Below are positions 20,711-33,150 of a stretch of DNA of 64,000 bases, piece by piece. The stretch comes from Hesseltinella vesiculosa (lineage: Eukaryota; Mucoromycota; Mucoromycetes; Mucorales; Cunninghamellaceae), in the NCBI GenBank assembly GCA_002104935.1, contig MCGT01000025.1, positions 1 through 64,000 on the forward strand, in the 5' to 3' direction. The notes under the pieces were generated by a model. It ran no database searches. It saw only the letters and a program-made list of their open reading frames with translations, and was not told the DNA's origin. The position numbers were made by a program, and so were the translations under genes. Numbering within the stretch: position 1 is the first letter of the stretch; the number at the start of each line of letters is the position of its first letter.

Positions 20711-23700
20711 ATGTGGTTCTTATACCGGATAGATGGCAATAACCAGCGTAAGTATAGTAGTAAAACAAATCACACAGGACAATGGATTGCTTAATAGCCT
20801 CTTCTACTGTCTTTTTGATTGCTTTGGTGTAGCAGCCGAAAGGTTCCTGCTGCGTCCTGCAAAGGAATACACCGTTGGCCGAAAAAGTAGGATGTATACA
20901 AGTAGCAACGAAGAGATCTAACCTATAGCCGGCATGCTTAGATTGCGATATCAACTGCGATTCAAAGGCGATGACTCGATTGCATGCGAAAATCAAAGTC
21001 CAGGCCGTGACCGAGCCCCATCAAGTGGTAAAGGAGGACGACCGCTGCCTTGGACGGCAGTCTCACCTTTTTTATTTCCACACAGTCCGATCTTGATCAT
21101 CGCCCGTCTGTCTTGGTCAAGGATGAAAAATCCAAGTTTGGCACTCGAGTCAATGGCCAGCTCCTGGATGGCCGATATGCGTTGGAAGGCATGCATATCG
21201 CGGACTGCGATCAAATCTTGTTCGGCAAATCAGCACTGTTCAGGTAAGAGTGGAGGGTGGAGGGCGCTGGGCGCTTACGTTTTTTCTCATGTTAGACTTG
21301 TGTGGGAGCCAATGATTTTATTACGCCAAAATATGAAGTCTGACGAAAAGAAGAAGCTCTTCCACGCCGCTTGTCGCATTGGTAAGTAGTTGCTGCAAAC
21401 ATTTGAGTTTTAGAGCTCAACGTTCCATGCCAGGCGCCAAGCTGACGCAGTCGGTCACTGCTCCCTTTACGCACGCGTTCATGATGGACCAGCGATTGAC
21501 TCTGACAATGCTGCACTGTCTTGCTTCGACGAAACCTATTGTCTCGCCTGCGTGGCTGAACACCGTCGTGAATACACCAGACGCCGAATTCAAGCTACCA
21601 TCCCCCTTCGACTATCCTCCTGGTGTCCACGAATCTTTCCATGGGCCGTATGGCGACCCCGACTGTGCCCCCAATCCGAATCGCAAAAAGCTGTTTCACG
21701 GCAGACATTTCTTCGTCTTTGAGCCAGCCCAGGTAAATAGAACGCCCAGGTGAGAGAGCATCTCATCCCATCCACTCTGTCTATTTCTTGCACGTTACTC
21801 GCTTAGTACACACGTCTTGAGCCATTGATTACAGCATGTAGAGGCAATGTGCGTTTACTGGATATCGAGACAACGGATCCCACGAAGGAGCGGATGGGTT
21901 CTGTCCAGAGCATCGTGATCCAGCCCAATTCTATCACAGACTCCAAACGCCTACTTGCTATTGGTGCCGTTCTTTCAGCTTTGTAAGTAGGGAAATGACA
22001 ATGCGGCAGCTTTTTTTTTTTTTTTTTTTACTTATTTTTGAACCATGTAGTGACCGCCGATTTGTGTTTGAAAAGGAAGTGTATTGGGCCATCGCCTATG
22101 TTTCGACACAGGAATATTGCAACGGTCGATTTGATGTGATCCCTAATATGAGCACCTCTGGCCCGGACGAGACGTCACTGCCAAGCTTGCAAATGACCAT
22201 GGGAACCGTGCCATCCCTGGGTGAACGACAGGAAAGCTTTGACAGTCCCCGGCCATCATCGTCTACCACCGCTGCTTCCACTTCCCCAGGCTTGCGTCCT
22301 CCCGGTCCTTCCACCAGCGATGGCTCTCCTGCTGCTGCCAGCTCATGTTCGCCCAACGTATCTGTTGGTTCTCGTGTACCGAAGGCTTCCACCAGCTCAG
22401 ATTTGTCTCCAGCATCTCCCGCCGCCGCACAGTCCACCTTGTCGTTTCTGGCTGCGACACCGGCTGTCACAGTGCCGCGTGTGGCTCTCTCATCGTCGGC
22501 CTTGTCGGCCACGGCGGCCGCCATGCGCGCGCCTGCACCTGCTCCCACACCCAATACCCAATCCAGCAGTGTAAGCAGCCTGGCTAACGGCAAAAATCGC
22601 AGCACAAAAAGGATCTCATTTTTTTTTCTCTCTTTGTTTGATTTACAAGGCACAAGAGTTTGATCTGGATGATATTTTTGACAATTTATTGGGCGACGAC
22701 ACCTCTTCCTTACCGGCTCCGAGTGCACGCGTACCAGACGATACATCCGTGCGCCCATCTAGTCATCCTACGGACAGCCAAAACAACACTGACAAGGCGC
22801 TGCCATCTCATACCACTGTTACATCGACATCGCTCTTGGAGGATTCAACTGGGAAGATGCATCAATGCCAAACAGCCACCACCACTGCCGCTAGTTCAGC
22901 TTCGTTATCCATCCAGGCTCCACCACGTCCAATCTCGCCTGGACATGATGTCGATGATCTTATTGATGATACACCACAGTCGCCAGCGCCAGCGCCGTCC
23001 CCTGTGGACAAAGGTAAGCGTCGAGCCGAGCCTTCTTCCGTTGACGAGGATATACCCAACGACACCAGCTCGTCACGTCCTTCTGGTCGCCGTCACCGCT
23101 TGCCATCCGCTCAAGCTGAACCCAGACCACCAACGGATGAACCACCCGCCAAGAAAAAGCGGGTCGTCAAGCGTAAAAAGGGACAAATCGATATGAGCGA
23201 TGATGACCATGATGCCGAACAGCGACGCAAGCCGTTTACGCTCCCTGAACTGGAGAACGAGAACACAGAACTGCTGCCCGGCAAGTCTTACATGGTTGTC
23301 CAATTTGTGGACGTGCCCATCCGAACACGGCCTGCCAACTGGTCATCCCATACGCAGCATGTGCCTGTGGCCGAGACTGGCACCGTTGTCAATTTCAAGC
23401 GATTCAAAAAGGTAAGCAAACGCGGCTGACAATGGACGCCTTTCCTTTTTTTATTTATTTTTTTTTATTACTGCCCTCCATCTAGGCAAGTCATCCGGTG
23501 GCCATTGATCCTTTGAATTTCATTGACATGAGTGAGGTAGACTCGCAAATGGAGCGCGAGAGCCGATCAAGCCGATCGAGTAAGTGCCCAGCAAAGCAGT
23601 GTCAGGGTCAGCTCATTTTCCTTCTTGCTTTCGCCCTAGGTGGCCATGCGGTGGTTCCCCAGAGAAACAGGGATGATTTTGATGATATCCGAATCCAAAC

Positions 23701-23762
23701 CTCACATCTCCGCCACCGAATGCGTCTATGAGCAGTACCATAACGATACACCAATAAAGTGA
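20711..23762 (+). CDS. NBS1: Nibrin / Nbs1, MRN complex subunit (FHA + BRCT, Mre11-binding motif)
   Basis: DNA double-strand-break sensor that recruits Mre11-Rad50 and ATM/Tel1. Spliced start MWFLYRIDGNNQPAERF, then the FHA domain with EYTVGRKNCDI, the TRLHAKIKV segment equivalent to the S-x-x-H-A core, and KFGTRVNGQLL. The BRCT region follows (TAPFTHAFMMDQRLTLTML; PIVSPAWLNTVVNT; FHGRHFFVF), then the second, divergent BRCT (ACRGNVRLLDIE; DRRFVFEKEVYWAIA). A long Ser/Thr/Pro/Ala-rich disordered segment leads to a basic stretch (PPAKKKRVVKRKKG) and the conserved Mre11-binding motif VNFKRFKK near 23400. The end is a short acidic/hydrophobic tail, stop at 23762. About nine introns. The start is supported by the two small FHA exons joining in phase. 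Confidence 0.9.
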
Positions 23763-23881
23763 ACAGCCGCTCCCCATGCCTTTTGAAATTGGGTGGGATC
23801 CAAAGCGCCGCTGCCTGTTTTTTTTTTTTTTTTTTTTTTTTTTTCCACTTTTTTTTTTTTTTATTCAAGCAAGGAGGGACC

Positions 23882-26800
23882 ATGCGGATGTTGCTGTCGT
23901 GCTCGTATACACGACCATGGATGGTTCACTGTCGACTGTCACAACGGTCATTGTCTAGTGCATGGCGATCCTATTCTACAAAGTCGACCACAGAGGTAAC
24001 CGCCCCCCACTTTATTTGGTTGATCTCACCTCCCCTGCGTTCAACACCAGAAACTCAAGGCGGCAGATCCTACAAAAACCATTGATCTTTCGTCCATCCC
24101 AGCAGAAAACATTCGCAACTTTAGTATCATTGCACATATCGGTAAAGTGACTGCGGAGGAAACGGAGGTCTTGCATAATGACAGGCGGATTGATCTTCTC
24201 GCATTCTCCCAGATCATGGCAAAAGCACCCTGGCGGATCGGTAAATCCATGAATCCAGCGAGCAAAGGACAGGCAGTTCATACATCTTTTCGGACCTTGC
24301 TAGATTGCTCGAGCTCACCAACACGATCTCGACTCGACAGGGCAACAAGCAAGTGCTAGACAAGCTAAAGGTGGAGCGGGAGCGTGGCATCACCGTCAAA
24401 GCTCAGGTAAGAAGGCGGTCGGACGCAGGAGCGAAGGCTCACGGTTTCATTGTTTTAGACGGTGTCGATGTTCTATGATTACAAGGGCAAGCAGTATTTG
24501 CTGAATTTGATTGATACACCTGTAAGACCATTCACAAGAACGACGATGGCGAAGCTGATGTATGGCGCTTTAGGGACATGTTGATTTTAGCTATGAAGTG
24601 TCGCGTTCACTGGCCGCCTGTCAAGGCGCCCTGCTCTTGGTCGATGCTGCCCAGGGCATCCAGGCTCAAACCGTGGCGAATTTCTATCTTGCTTTTGGGG
24701 AAGGACTGTCGATTATACCCGTGCTGAACAAGGTAGGACCTTCTCTTTCATGTGAGAAGCATGCGCTGATCACCCCCGGATTTTATTTTCGGCAGATCGA
24801 TCTTCCCGGGTCCGAGCCGGAAAGAGTAGCAAAGCAGTTGGAAGGTGCCTTTGAATTGGACTGTGACAATATTCTCCAGGTAACCAATGAAGAAAGGCAG
24901 ATCAGGGTGGCTGATTGTGCCTTTTGTCGCGATCTAGATCTCGGCCAAGTCAAGAATCAATATCGAGTCCATCTTGCCTGCTGTCATTGAGCGTATACCA
25001 AGGTAGGCGTGCAAAAGCTTGTTGGAGAGGGGTGGGATGCCTCATTGTTTTTTCCCCGCTAGCCCCCAAGGCTCGATGGATCGGCCGTTACGAGCCCTCC
25101 TGTTTGATTCGTGGTATGACAAATACGTGGGCGTGGTCTGCATGGTTGGCGTCATTGATGGCGTGCTGCGCAAAGGTAAGAAAGCCAGGCGGAGGAGTGG
25201 ACACTGACGGTGACTCTCAGGGGACAAGGTGTTATCCGCCTATTCGGATACAAAATACGATGTGCTGGAAGTCGGGATTATGCATCCAGAACAGGTGGCC
25301 ACGGGTTACATGTAAGCACAAAGGTGTACGAGGTGGCACCCGGTTTGATGGCGTCCTTCCATTTTAGTCATGCGGGCCAAGTCGGTTATGTGGTGTGTGG
25401 TATGAAGAGCGCGTCCGAGGCCCATATTGGCGACACGATTTCGCATCTCAACACCAAGGTCGAACCCTTGGCAGGCTTCCAACCTGCTCAGTCCAAGGTA
25501 GAAAGAAAAGAAAAACGCAAGCAGCCCTTGCAACTCATGCCGGTTTGGGGTACGTTAGGTATTTGCTGGCATTTTCCCTGTGGACACGAATGATTTCCGC
25601 AAGCTGGACGACAACATCAAGAAACTGACGTTGAACGATGCCAGTGTCACCGTACACAAGGAAACAAGGCAGGTGGCGGAGAGCTTGAGGATGGGAGACT
25701 CATCTTGCCTTCATTTTTTAGTAATGCGCTCGGACAAGGTTGGCGTCTAGGTTTCTTGGGTACCCTCCACATGGATGTGTTCCGACAGCGGTTGGAAAAT
25801 GTAAGTTTGGCGTGACACAAAGAGCGATCAGGGATACTTGCTTATTTCTACTTTTTATCTATTCATAGGAATATGACGCCAATATTATTGTGACTCAGCC
25901 CACGGTGCCCTACCGAGGTAATGAAAAACGAATGGGCTTAAAGGGGGGGAGGAGGTCTTTCAATTTCATAATTAACTCAATTTATTCCTAGTGGTCTTCA
26001 AGAAGAATAAGGAGACTCAGATCATTCGAAACCCCACCGACTTTCCCGACGGTGAAGAGCGGTCGCTCAAAGTCAATCGTTTAGAGGAACCCATGGTCTT
26101 GGCCACCATGATCTTCCCCGAAGTAAGAGAAGACATGTGAAAGAAAGCAGGAGCCTGATCCTATGTTTTATCTGCAGGAATACATGGGCAAGATGATTGA
26201 GCTGTGTGGTGTAAGTGGATCAAAATTGGGGGCGCACAAACATAAAAAAAAAAAAAACCACGAGCAAGAGCAAATGGATTCATGACATTTATTAGAGCCG
26301 GCGAGGCATTCAGCGAGACTATGTGTATTTGGATGACCAGCGCGTGATGATGAAATATGTGTTGCCGTTGGCCGAGGTGGTGCAAGATTTTTATGACGAA
26401 CTGAAGAGTCGATCATCGGGGTATGCCTCGTTTGATTATGAAGATCATGGCTATGAAGAAAGTGACTTGGTCAAGGTAACTACCAAAAAAAGAGAAGCCG
26501 CAGGAAAACAAGGAGCGTGTTGTTTTTGTGATGCCTTGGCGTTTTCACACTTTTTTTAACTTTCAAGATGTCTGTGTTATTGAATGGCAAGCCAGTGGAT
26601 GCCCTGTCGGTGATTCTGCATCGCACGCAAGTTGAAGAAGTAGGTCGAGATTGGGTCAAGCGATTGAAATCCGTCATTCAAAAGCAATTATTTGACGTGG
26701 TGATCCAAACGGCCATTGGTGGTAGAATTATTGCTCGAGAAACGTAAGTTGGGCTGAAACGGAAAAAAAAGAAATCTGGGCTCCAGGCGTCAACATTCCC

Positions 26801-27166
26801 CCCCCCTTTTTTTTTTGTGTGTGTGACAAACTTTAATCACTTTTTTAGAGTATCCGCTCTTCGGAAAGATGTGACAGCCAAGCTTGTAAGTTGGGCAAGG
26901 GCTCCAAAATGAAAATAACCAAAGATGTTTCTTTCCATTTTTTTTAGTATGGTGGTGATGTGACGCGAAAAATGAAATTGCTGCAAAAACAAAAGGCTGG
27001 CAAGAAGCGTATGAAGTTGATTGGGTAAAACAAAAAAAAAAAAAAAAAACCTGAAAGAATGCGGATGATTGCCTTTTCAAGACTTAAACTTTTTTTCTCT
27101 CCCTTTGTTAGCACGGTGGAGCTTGATCAAAAAGTGTTTTACAACTTCATGGAGAAGAAATCATAG
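23882..27166 (+). CDS. GUF1: Mitochondrial translation elongation factor GUF1 (LepA/EF4 GTPase)
   Basis: LepA-type GTPase that back-translocates mitochondrial ribosomes. The start at 23882 gives a typical matrix-targeting sequence ([15 protein letters not shown], then [13 protein letters not shown] with an R-x-Y-S type cleavage site). GTPase motifs: IIAHIDHGKST (G1), [10 protein letters not shown] (G2), IDTPGHVDF (G3), VLNKIDLP (G4) and [10 protein letters not shown] (G5). These are followed by EF4-specific modules ending [20 protein letters not shown] and MEKKS. About 15-16 short introns, some containing long A/T tracts. A poly(A) signal AATAAA follows at 27228-27233. Length and order match fungal Guf1. 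The gene converges on the orphan gene at 27396-28313. Confidence 0.97.
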
Positions 27167-27395
27167 CAGATGGCATGATTTTTTTAGAGACGCCTTTCCT
27201 TTCATTCGCTCTTAATGACTCTAGACAAATAAAGCGAACACAAGGCCATTTTTATTAAAATTAGGGTGATCAAAAAAGCAATCAAGTGGACGTAGGGATA
27301 TACAGATTTAAATAAAAAAGAAATAAACAAATGGTGGGAATCCATGCAGAGAAGGAGCGTGCGAGTACAAGAAAAAAAAAAAGTGGGGAATTTTT

Positions 27396-28313
27396 TTAAT
27401 TCAGGAGGCCGTTCTTGGGTGTGAGGGAGAGCTTCAAGGTGCTCGCTCGTTTGCCAGAAATGAGATCTTCGAGCTCCTGCTGACGTTTCTTTTTCTCCAG
27501 GTCGCTGACGGACGATTTGCGTCGGGTGGGGCTGGAGGTGGTGCCAGAGCGGCGTAATGGGTTGCGGCTGGTGCGGCGTTGCTTGTTGCTGCTGTTGCTA
27601 GGGCTGCCGGCGACATTATAAGTTTTGATTTTGGAGGAGGACTTGAGAGGGGTGGATTTGCTTTTTTCGAGAGGCATGGGGCCGGGCGCAGGCTGGAGGA
27701 TGGCGGCGGTGGCGGCCCGGGAGACCTGGTGCTGGTGATGCTGCAGCAGGACGGACGCTTCGGTAGAAGGCTTGGAAAGCGAGTGTGAACTGGCATGTCG
27801 AGTGTCCTGGGTGAGCGATGGCAAGGCGGGTGTGGAAGGGGAGGTGGGCAAGGAGGCTTTGCGAGGCTGGTGCAGGTGATGGGTTTTTGGAGCGGCGGGG
27901 AGGGGCTCAGGGATGATGTGGAGTGATTGGATGGAGGCATAGATGGAGTGTCGTCGAGGAGGGGGGTTGGCACAGTGGGTGTTTTGAGGTTTGGCGGGTC
28001 TTTTCTGGGGCGGTTGACGGTCAGGCATGGGTGGGGTGGGCTCGGGCTGGACGCGGTGATGGTGGAAAGTGTTTGATCTGGCGCGGGATTTCTTGGGCGA
28101 GGGGATGGGAGGCGGCGGTGACAAGGGTTCGTACATGTTGTAAATCATAGGATGGTTGATGTCGAAAGAGGTACGAGTCGCTGGTGGCGAGGCCATGGCA
28201 TAGATATTGGTGGACCGTTGGAAGACAGGGGAAGAGATGGTGAGGTTTTGGGTTTTTTTCTTGTTGGAAGGATGATGAAGCATCTGTTTTAACTTGGAAG
28301 GTTTTTCGAGCAT
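27396..28313 (-). CDS. Uncharacterised basic, proline/serine-rich disordered protein (305 aa)
   Basis: Single open exon from MLEKPSKLKQMLHH to TPKNGLLN. It is rich in Pro, Ser, His and Arg, with no membrane segment. Short motifs such as SPKKSRARSNTF, RRTSRNPLRRSGTTSS and RRKSSVSDLEKKKRQQEL look like phosphorylation sites (R-x-x-S) and end in a short charged helix (QELEDLISGK). No family recognised. The uninterrupted 918-nt frame in an intron-rich genome and strong codon periodicity support coding. Possibly a signalling scaffold or cytoskeletal regulator, but that is speculation. Confidence 0.72.
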   Translation of the reverse strand: MLEKPSKLKQMLHHPSNKKKTQNLTISSPVFQRSTNIYAMASPPATRTSFDINHPMIYNMYEPLSPPPPIPSPKKSRARSNTFHHHRVQPEPTPPMPDRQPPQKRPAKPQNTHCANPPPRRHSIYASIQSLHIIPEPLPAAPKTHHLHQPRKASLPTSPSTPALPSLTQDTRHASSHSLSKPSTEASVLLQHHQHQVSRAATAAILQPAPGPMPLEKSKSTPLKSSSKIKTYNVAGSPSNSSNKQRRTSRNPLRRSGTTSSPTRRKSSVSDLEKKKRQQELEDLISGKRASTLKLSLTPKNGLLN

Positions 28314-28767
28314 GGCTGAATAATTAACAAATTAAAAAAAAAAAAAGAACAAAGAAGAAGGAGGAGAAAAAGGCAAAATAAATGGGCTATTTTGAATCGT
28401 TGTCAAATCGGAGAGCCAACCATCTTAGATTTGGGGGGAAACACAAGAAGAGGGGCTGCCTCGTTTTTTTACCTAAATCCTAATGGTGACACAAGAACCC
28501 CCCCCCTCTAAACCAACAAGCAAGGTCCTACAAAACCCAAACTGACGATGTATTTCCGTGCACAGTTTTTTTTTTTTTTTTCGCCACCCATGCGGCCATT
28601 GTGTGCACAAGCATTCGATGCATTGTCTTTTTTTCAACATGCGTTCGCCAAGGCCAATTCGGAAGACGCCAGGAAAATAGGATTTTTCTCACCCGCCAGT
28701 CCAGATGGTTGGGGAGGGATATCTCTTTTTATTATCTCTTTTATCCATTTGGAACACAAAGAAAGGT
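28314..28767. other. Gap between orphan gene and deubiquitinase 3' end
   Basis: Contains C, T and A homopolymers and no supported gene. It should hold the promoter of the orphan gene and the 3' UTR of the deubiquitinase. Confidence 0.4.
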
Positions 28768-30821
28768 TTATCGCTTCTTTTTGATGCCGATGTTCCAGTG
28801 TCTTGCGCGACCCGAGGAAGTGGTGGAGCGGCCGTTGGTGTTGGAAAAACTTTCAGTGGCATGGATGGATTGGGCGGGTATGGGTAAATTATCGGCAAGG
28901 TGATGGTGATGGTGCTGAGGTAAGGAAACGGGCTGCGCAGGGGGTGGAGCAAAGTCACGCTTGTTGCCAAGATGGTGTGGGTTGAAGTGGTGATGCATGG
29001 AGGTAGAGTCGTGATGGTGGCCATTCAAGGTCGGCATGGCATTGGCTGGCAGATGTTCCACAGCAGTTTCCTGGTCTTGCATGCGAATAGGTTCCATATT
29101 GATGGCTTGGTAAAACAGCACATACCCAGATCCACTGCCAGGCAGATCACTGAAGTATTTCTGGATGTCCTCTTCTTGAATGTTCTGCAAAAAAAAAAAA
29201 ACAGGTGAGCACCGGTTGTTTTTTTTGGGGGGGTCAGCAACGCTTACTGTCACCTCGTCGTCATCAAAAAGCAGCCATTGACCATTGCTCTTGATGATTG
29301 TGACGTAATGTCCGTGGTGTGGCCCACTTTTTTCACATGCCAAACCAAAAAAAAAAAAATGTGAGGATCAAAGCATATTTTGGGAAAGTCATTTCGATCA
29401 CTCTTGGCCCCCCGATTTTTTTTTTTTTTTACCTGCCAATATGAATGACACATGCCCATAATTCATAAAGGCGATCGGCATCATCCGTGTCATCACACTA
29501 CAAAATAAAAAAAAAATGAGCCCGGGCTTTTTCCTATCTTTGCTACTGACCGTGTTGAATAGACGCAGTTCAAAAGGGAAAACCACACGGTAAGTCAGTT
29601 TGATATACTTTTGCAACTGCTCTTGATATTTGAATCGTTTCAGATGCAGGGCGAGGATGTTGGGAAGCTTTTTTATCTTCATGCGGCGCTCTGCTTCCTG
29701 CAGGCCGCTGCATTCGTCGCAAAAGTACTTGTTCTTGTGGCAGAGGGTTTCGCTGGCTGAGAATTGGCGAAGGCATGAGGTGACGGACGAGTTCATTTCC
29801 ACATCGATGGACAAATCCATAAAGGATTCGTCTCGGCTGGTGACCTAGGGAAGAGATGAGTGGTGGAGGCAGGGTCCTTTTTAAATCTGTATACGTACCG
29901 TTTCGCAAGTCAAGCACTTGGTTTCATTGGAAAACACCCCTTCAAACAGCTGATGGACCCAAGAGGAATGTGGGCCAGAAGCAGCGGAGGACGTGTCGGA
30001 ATCTGGAGGACAAGAAAATAAGGACTGGCTGAGGCATGGCTGGGTTTTACCGGTGCTTGTCACAGGGCTGTCCGAGGATTGTCGTTTTTGAAAGGTCTCA
30101 ACGTCTTCAGCAATGGTGTTGAGCAAAAAGTTCAAGAATTCGTGGGCATCCTGATGCATGCTGGAGCGGAACAGTTCTACGCAGGCGTGAGTAGCGAAGC
30201 GCTGGGAACGGCAGGCTTACCATTTTCTTTTTTGACCTTGTTAATAAAGTTGACGGGGGCTACAAAGGTGGATTTTTTTCGGTGGGTAGAGATTTCCAGG
30301 AAGAGGTCTTTGAGGGTAGCAAACAGCGTGTCGTTCATGCTGGGCTCAGGCTGAGCATCGGCGGACGGCAACGACTTGTTGAATGGACCAGTGCCATTTC
30401 GCAACAGGGGAGACTTCGCCAAGGCAGCCTGTGGAAACTGGATAACACAGTCTCGGAAGGGCTTGCAATAATACAACGCTTGCAGCACAGAGTTGCAGTA
30501 ACTGGAGAAACAAATGCAACAAAAAAAAAAAAAAAAAAGTTTGCTACAGGAGGTCGATGGGACTTTGTCATGGCTTACCAGGTATTGCCAAACTATGCAT
30601 TTGGAAGAAAAGAGAAAAGCGTCAGCATCCTATAGCAATAGCGTTGGATAGAACAATGTACATTTTCTAAACCCAAATGTCGTTCACCATCATCCTGTGG
30701 ATGAACATCAAGGGGGGATCGTACGGGTGTTCCCTGGAAAAGAAACCGTCAGCGTCTAGCCATTCACATGGCGCCTTTGGCTTACCAGACCAAACAGTTT
30801 TAAAAGAGAGGTGCTGGACAT
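28768..30821 (-). CDS. Ubiquitin carboxyl-terminal hydrolase, USP12/USP46 (yeast Ubp9/13, Aspergillus CreB) type
   Basis: Cysteine deubiquitinase usually activated by a WD40 partner. The spliced start [12 protein letters not shown] joins [20 protein letters not shown] and then [20 protein letters not shown], giving the catalytic Cys at about residue 41. Then [20 protein letters not shown], a Ser/Thr insertion, TKCLTCETV with zinc-binding Cys pairs (C-x-x-C; later [17 protein letters not shown]), [11 protein letters not shown] and the His box [20 protein letters not shown]. The domain closes with [13 protein letters not shown] His-rich low-complexity tail ends NIGIKKKR, stop at 28768. About nine introns. 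The His-rich tail (HHHHHL) is unlike animal USP46. In Aspergillus the orthologue CreB acts in carbon catabolite repression; here that role is inferred. Confidence 0.93.
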
Positions 30822-31289
30822 AGCATGAATAGCAAGGCAAATAAGTTAAAGCGAAGGAGCGGCAAAGTGGTATCAATGAATTAGAAAAAGGTCTAAGAAA
30901 AAAAGGAAAAGCTGAAAGAAAAAGGAGAGGCCAGTTTTTCCCAGCTGCTTGAATGGTTGGAAATTGCCCCATTCCCATGAACACTGTGCCCTCTTTTTTT
31001 TAAACTTCGACGAATTCCCCTTTTTTCGTTTGGTCTGGAGTGTGAGGAAATGATAACCAAGTGAGCAAAAATGCATATGACAATACTTTGAGTAAGCATT
31101 TACCGTGATGAAAAAAAAGTGGGACAGGATATTAACCATCTCTGAACAACCAGCAGCTTCCGTTGCCCAAACTGTGCACTTTTTGAACAAAGTCTTTCTT
31201 TGTTCCGTGCGAACCAGTCAATGCAACTCTCTATTCAAAATCACCGGTTTGCAAACAAAGATAGTCTCTCAACATTATGGACAGACACC
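30822..31289. other. Gap between deubiquitinase start and transposase remnant
   Basis: Upstream sequence of the deubiquitinase and left flank of the Tc1/mariner copy. No clear terminal inverted repeat or TA duplication could be fixed by eye. Confidence 0.35.
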
Positions 31290-32488
31290 CATTTCTTTGA
31301 TGAAAAATCAACGCTGTCTTTCTCGAAATGGTGTTTTCCGTCGTTCGACGACCACCGGCAGCTCATGCAGCAGCAGATGGCCCCTGTTCCTGAGACTGAT
31401 ATGAAGCCAGAGCAGCCTTCCAAACAGCAAACAGGACCCAAAAAAAAAAAAGGAGAGCACTCTTCCTATGAATTCAAGAACATCATCGTTGACGAGTGCC
31501 TGGAAACCCCCTCCCAATTACCAACCCACAGTTATTGCTGCAAAGTATGGACTCAAGGTGCCCAGCGGTGGGTGTAAGCTTTTCGAAAACATGGTGACGA
31601 GGGTCTCCTGAGGAAGCAACACAGAGGAAGAAAAGCGATATAGAACGAGAGCCATAAGGCTTATTTGGCAGCCCTCTTCGACGTAGCCCAATAGCAACAA
31701 TGGACGAAGCGTTAGATGGGTTGACCAAGGATTTCGTCGGTCTGGAAATGAAGCGGTCAGCTTTAACAACTTACTCAAGCACGAAACGAAGATGGTGTTT
31801 AAGAAGGTGGAGCTGCACGCCGAAGCTAGGGATTCCTCTGATATGGAAGCGCGATAGGAATGGGTCAAGCATATGCAAGAAGAGACCAAAATGGACTACC
31901 TTTCCAATTGCATTTTCATAGACGAAGCAGCGTTTAGCATCATCATCTGGCTGGTCAAAGAAAGGGACGACGCCTGTAGTTTCTGTCCACACAACCAGGG
32001 CAAAAACCTACACAATCCTTGGTGCCATTTGCGCAGCGGGAAGCGTCCAAGTTTCCAATCGCTAACCCTTGTCCTACCAATTGAAAAAACGCAAGCTGGA
32101 AGAGAGCCGAAAAAAACCTCCCGCCAAAGGCACAACCAAAGATCACAACTTGCTCTTTCTTGAAAGTGTCATGGATGGTATGGACAAACACGACGAATTC
32201 AAGCGCGATTTTTTGGTGATGGACAACGCCCCTATCCACATTTCCAAGGCAATCAACGCTTTGGTCGAGAAGCGAGGTTACCATTGCGTGTATCTCCCTC
32301 CCTGCTCACCTGAGCTTAACCCGATTGAGCAATTCTGGGCACAATTGAAAAGCCATGTCAATAGGAACCGCGAGAAGCTGACTGAACGAATCAACATGGC
32401 CTGCAACGTGACGCACCAAAACCTACTTGGGTATGCTAGACACTCAGTTTCTCGCTTTGACGATTGTCTGCATAAGAGAATAATTTGA
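31290..32488 (+). pseudogene. Tc1/mariner (DD34E) transposase, degenerate copy
   Basis: Colinear with the remnant at 3.2-3.8 kb in its N-terminal half (SFDDHRQLMQQQMAPVPE; GEHSSYEFKNIIVDECLE) but with at least three frame changes and an in-frame TAG near 31855. The C-terminal half is better preserved: DYLSNCIFIDEAAFSI holds the first catalytic Asp, FLVMDNAPIH the second, and SPELNPIEQFWAQLKSH the Glu. There are 34 residues between the second Asp and the Glu, the DD34E spacing of Tc1. It ends DDCLHKRII at 32488. The catalytic triad is intact on paper but no continuous frame exists, so it is inactive unless corrected by another copy. Confidence 0.88.
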
Positions 32489-32650
32489 ATCTCACGAATA
32501 AAAAAAGCTGCTTTTATTACGACGAACGCCAATTTTGCGAGGCAAAAAAAAAAAAAAAATACCCCTAATTCAAAAAATAGAAAGGACAGCATGCATGTTT
32601 GCCTGCCTGCTCGCGCTTCCCTCCACTGTTTGAGAGTGATGCCATTTTAT

Positions 32651-32742
32651 CATCATTCGTGTATTTGCACTCTCGTACAGCATTTCACATCGATCCAATC
32701 ACTTAAAAGCACTGCACAACGTTTACTTTTTTTTTTCAAAAA
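32651..32742 (-). repeat. Dispersed repeat family, copy G (partial, reverse)
   Basis: The reverse complement reads CAGTGCTTTTAAGTGATTGG, ATCGATGTGAAATGCTG, ACGAGAGTGCAAATACACG, AATGATG, matching the first about 90 bp of copy D. It stops before the central block. Confidence 0.75.
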
Positions 32743-32931
32743 TGAAAAAAATGGGATTGCCGTATTCCTTTCTATTCCTGGCACGTCCATTGGCAAGCAA
32801 AGCAGTGAAAGCCGGTGCCATTCGTCAAGTGTGACATGATCAGGGTAGTGATGATATTACTTAAGACTTTGGTTTTTGAATTGTATTGGAAAAGGTTTGA
32901 TAAATCTCTGTGCGGATTTTTTTTATTATTC

Positions 32932-33150
32932 TGAAAAAAAAAAATACGCTGCACAGAACTTTTGAGTGACTGGATCGATCTTTAATGTTGCACGAGAGCA
33001 CAAATGCATGAATGACGATGATACTGAAAAAATCAGGTCGCTTGGTGGAGGTGGCCCAGCCAACTTTTAATCCGTTGCGTTCTGACACCTCCGATTTCAG
33101 CTGAAAAATCTGCCAGGCCATCGGATCAAAATCACTGTGCAAATGGCTCC
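32932..33150 (+). repeat. Dispersed repeat family, copy D
   Basis: Forward copy: A tract, GCTGCACAGAACTTTTGAGT, GGATCGATC, CACGAGAGCACAAATGCATG, GATGATACTGAAAAAATCAG, GTGGCCCAGCCAACTTTTAA, TTCTGACACCTCCGATTTCA, then GATCAAAATCACTGTGC. It lies head-to-head with partial copy G, about 190 bp apart. Confidence 0.8.

Noticed and set aside
20511..20996. 161-aa minus-strand ORF overlapping the NBS1 5' end
   Set aside because: The plus strand here carries the spliced FHA exons of NBS1 with conserved motifs; the minus frame has no family match.
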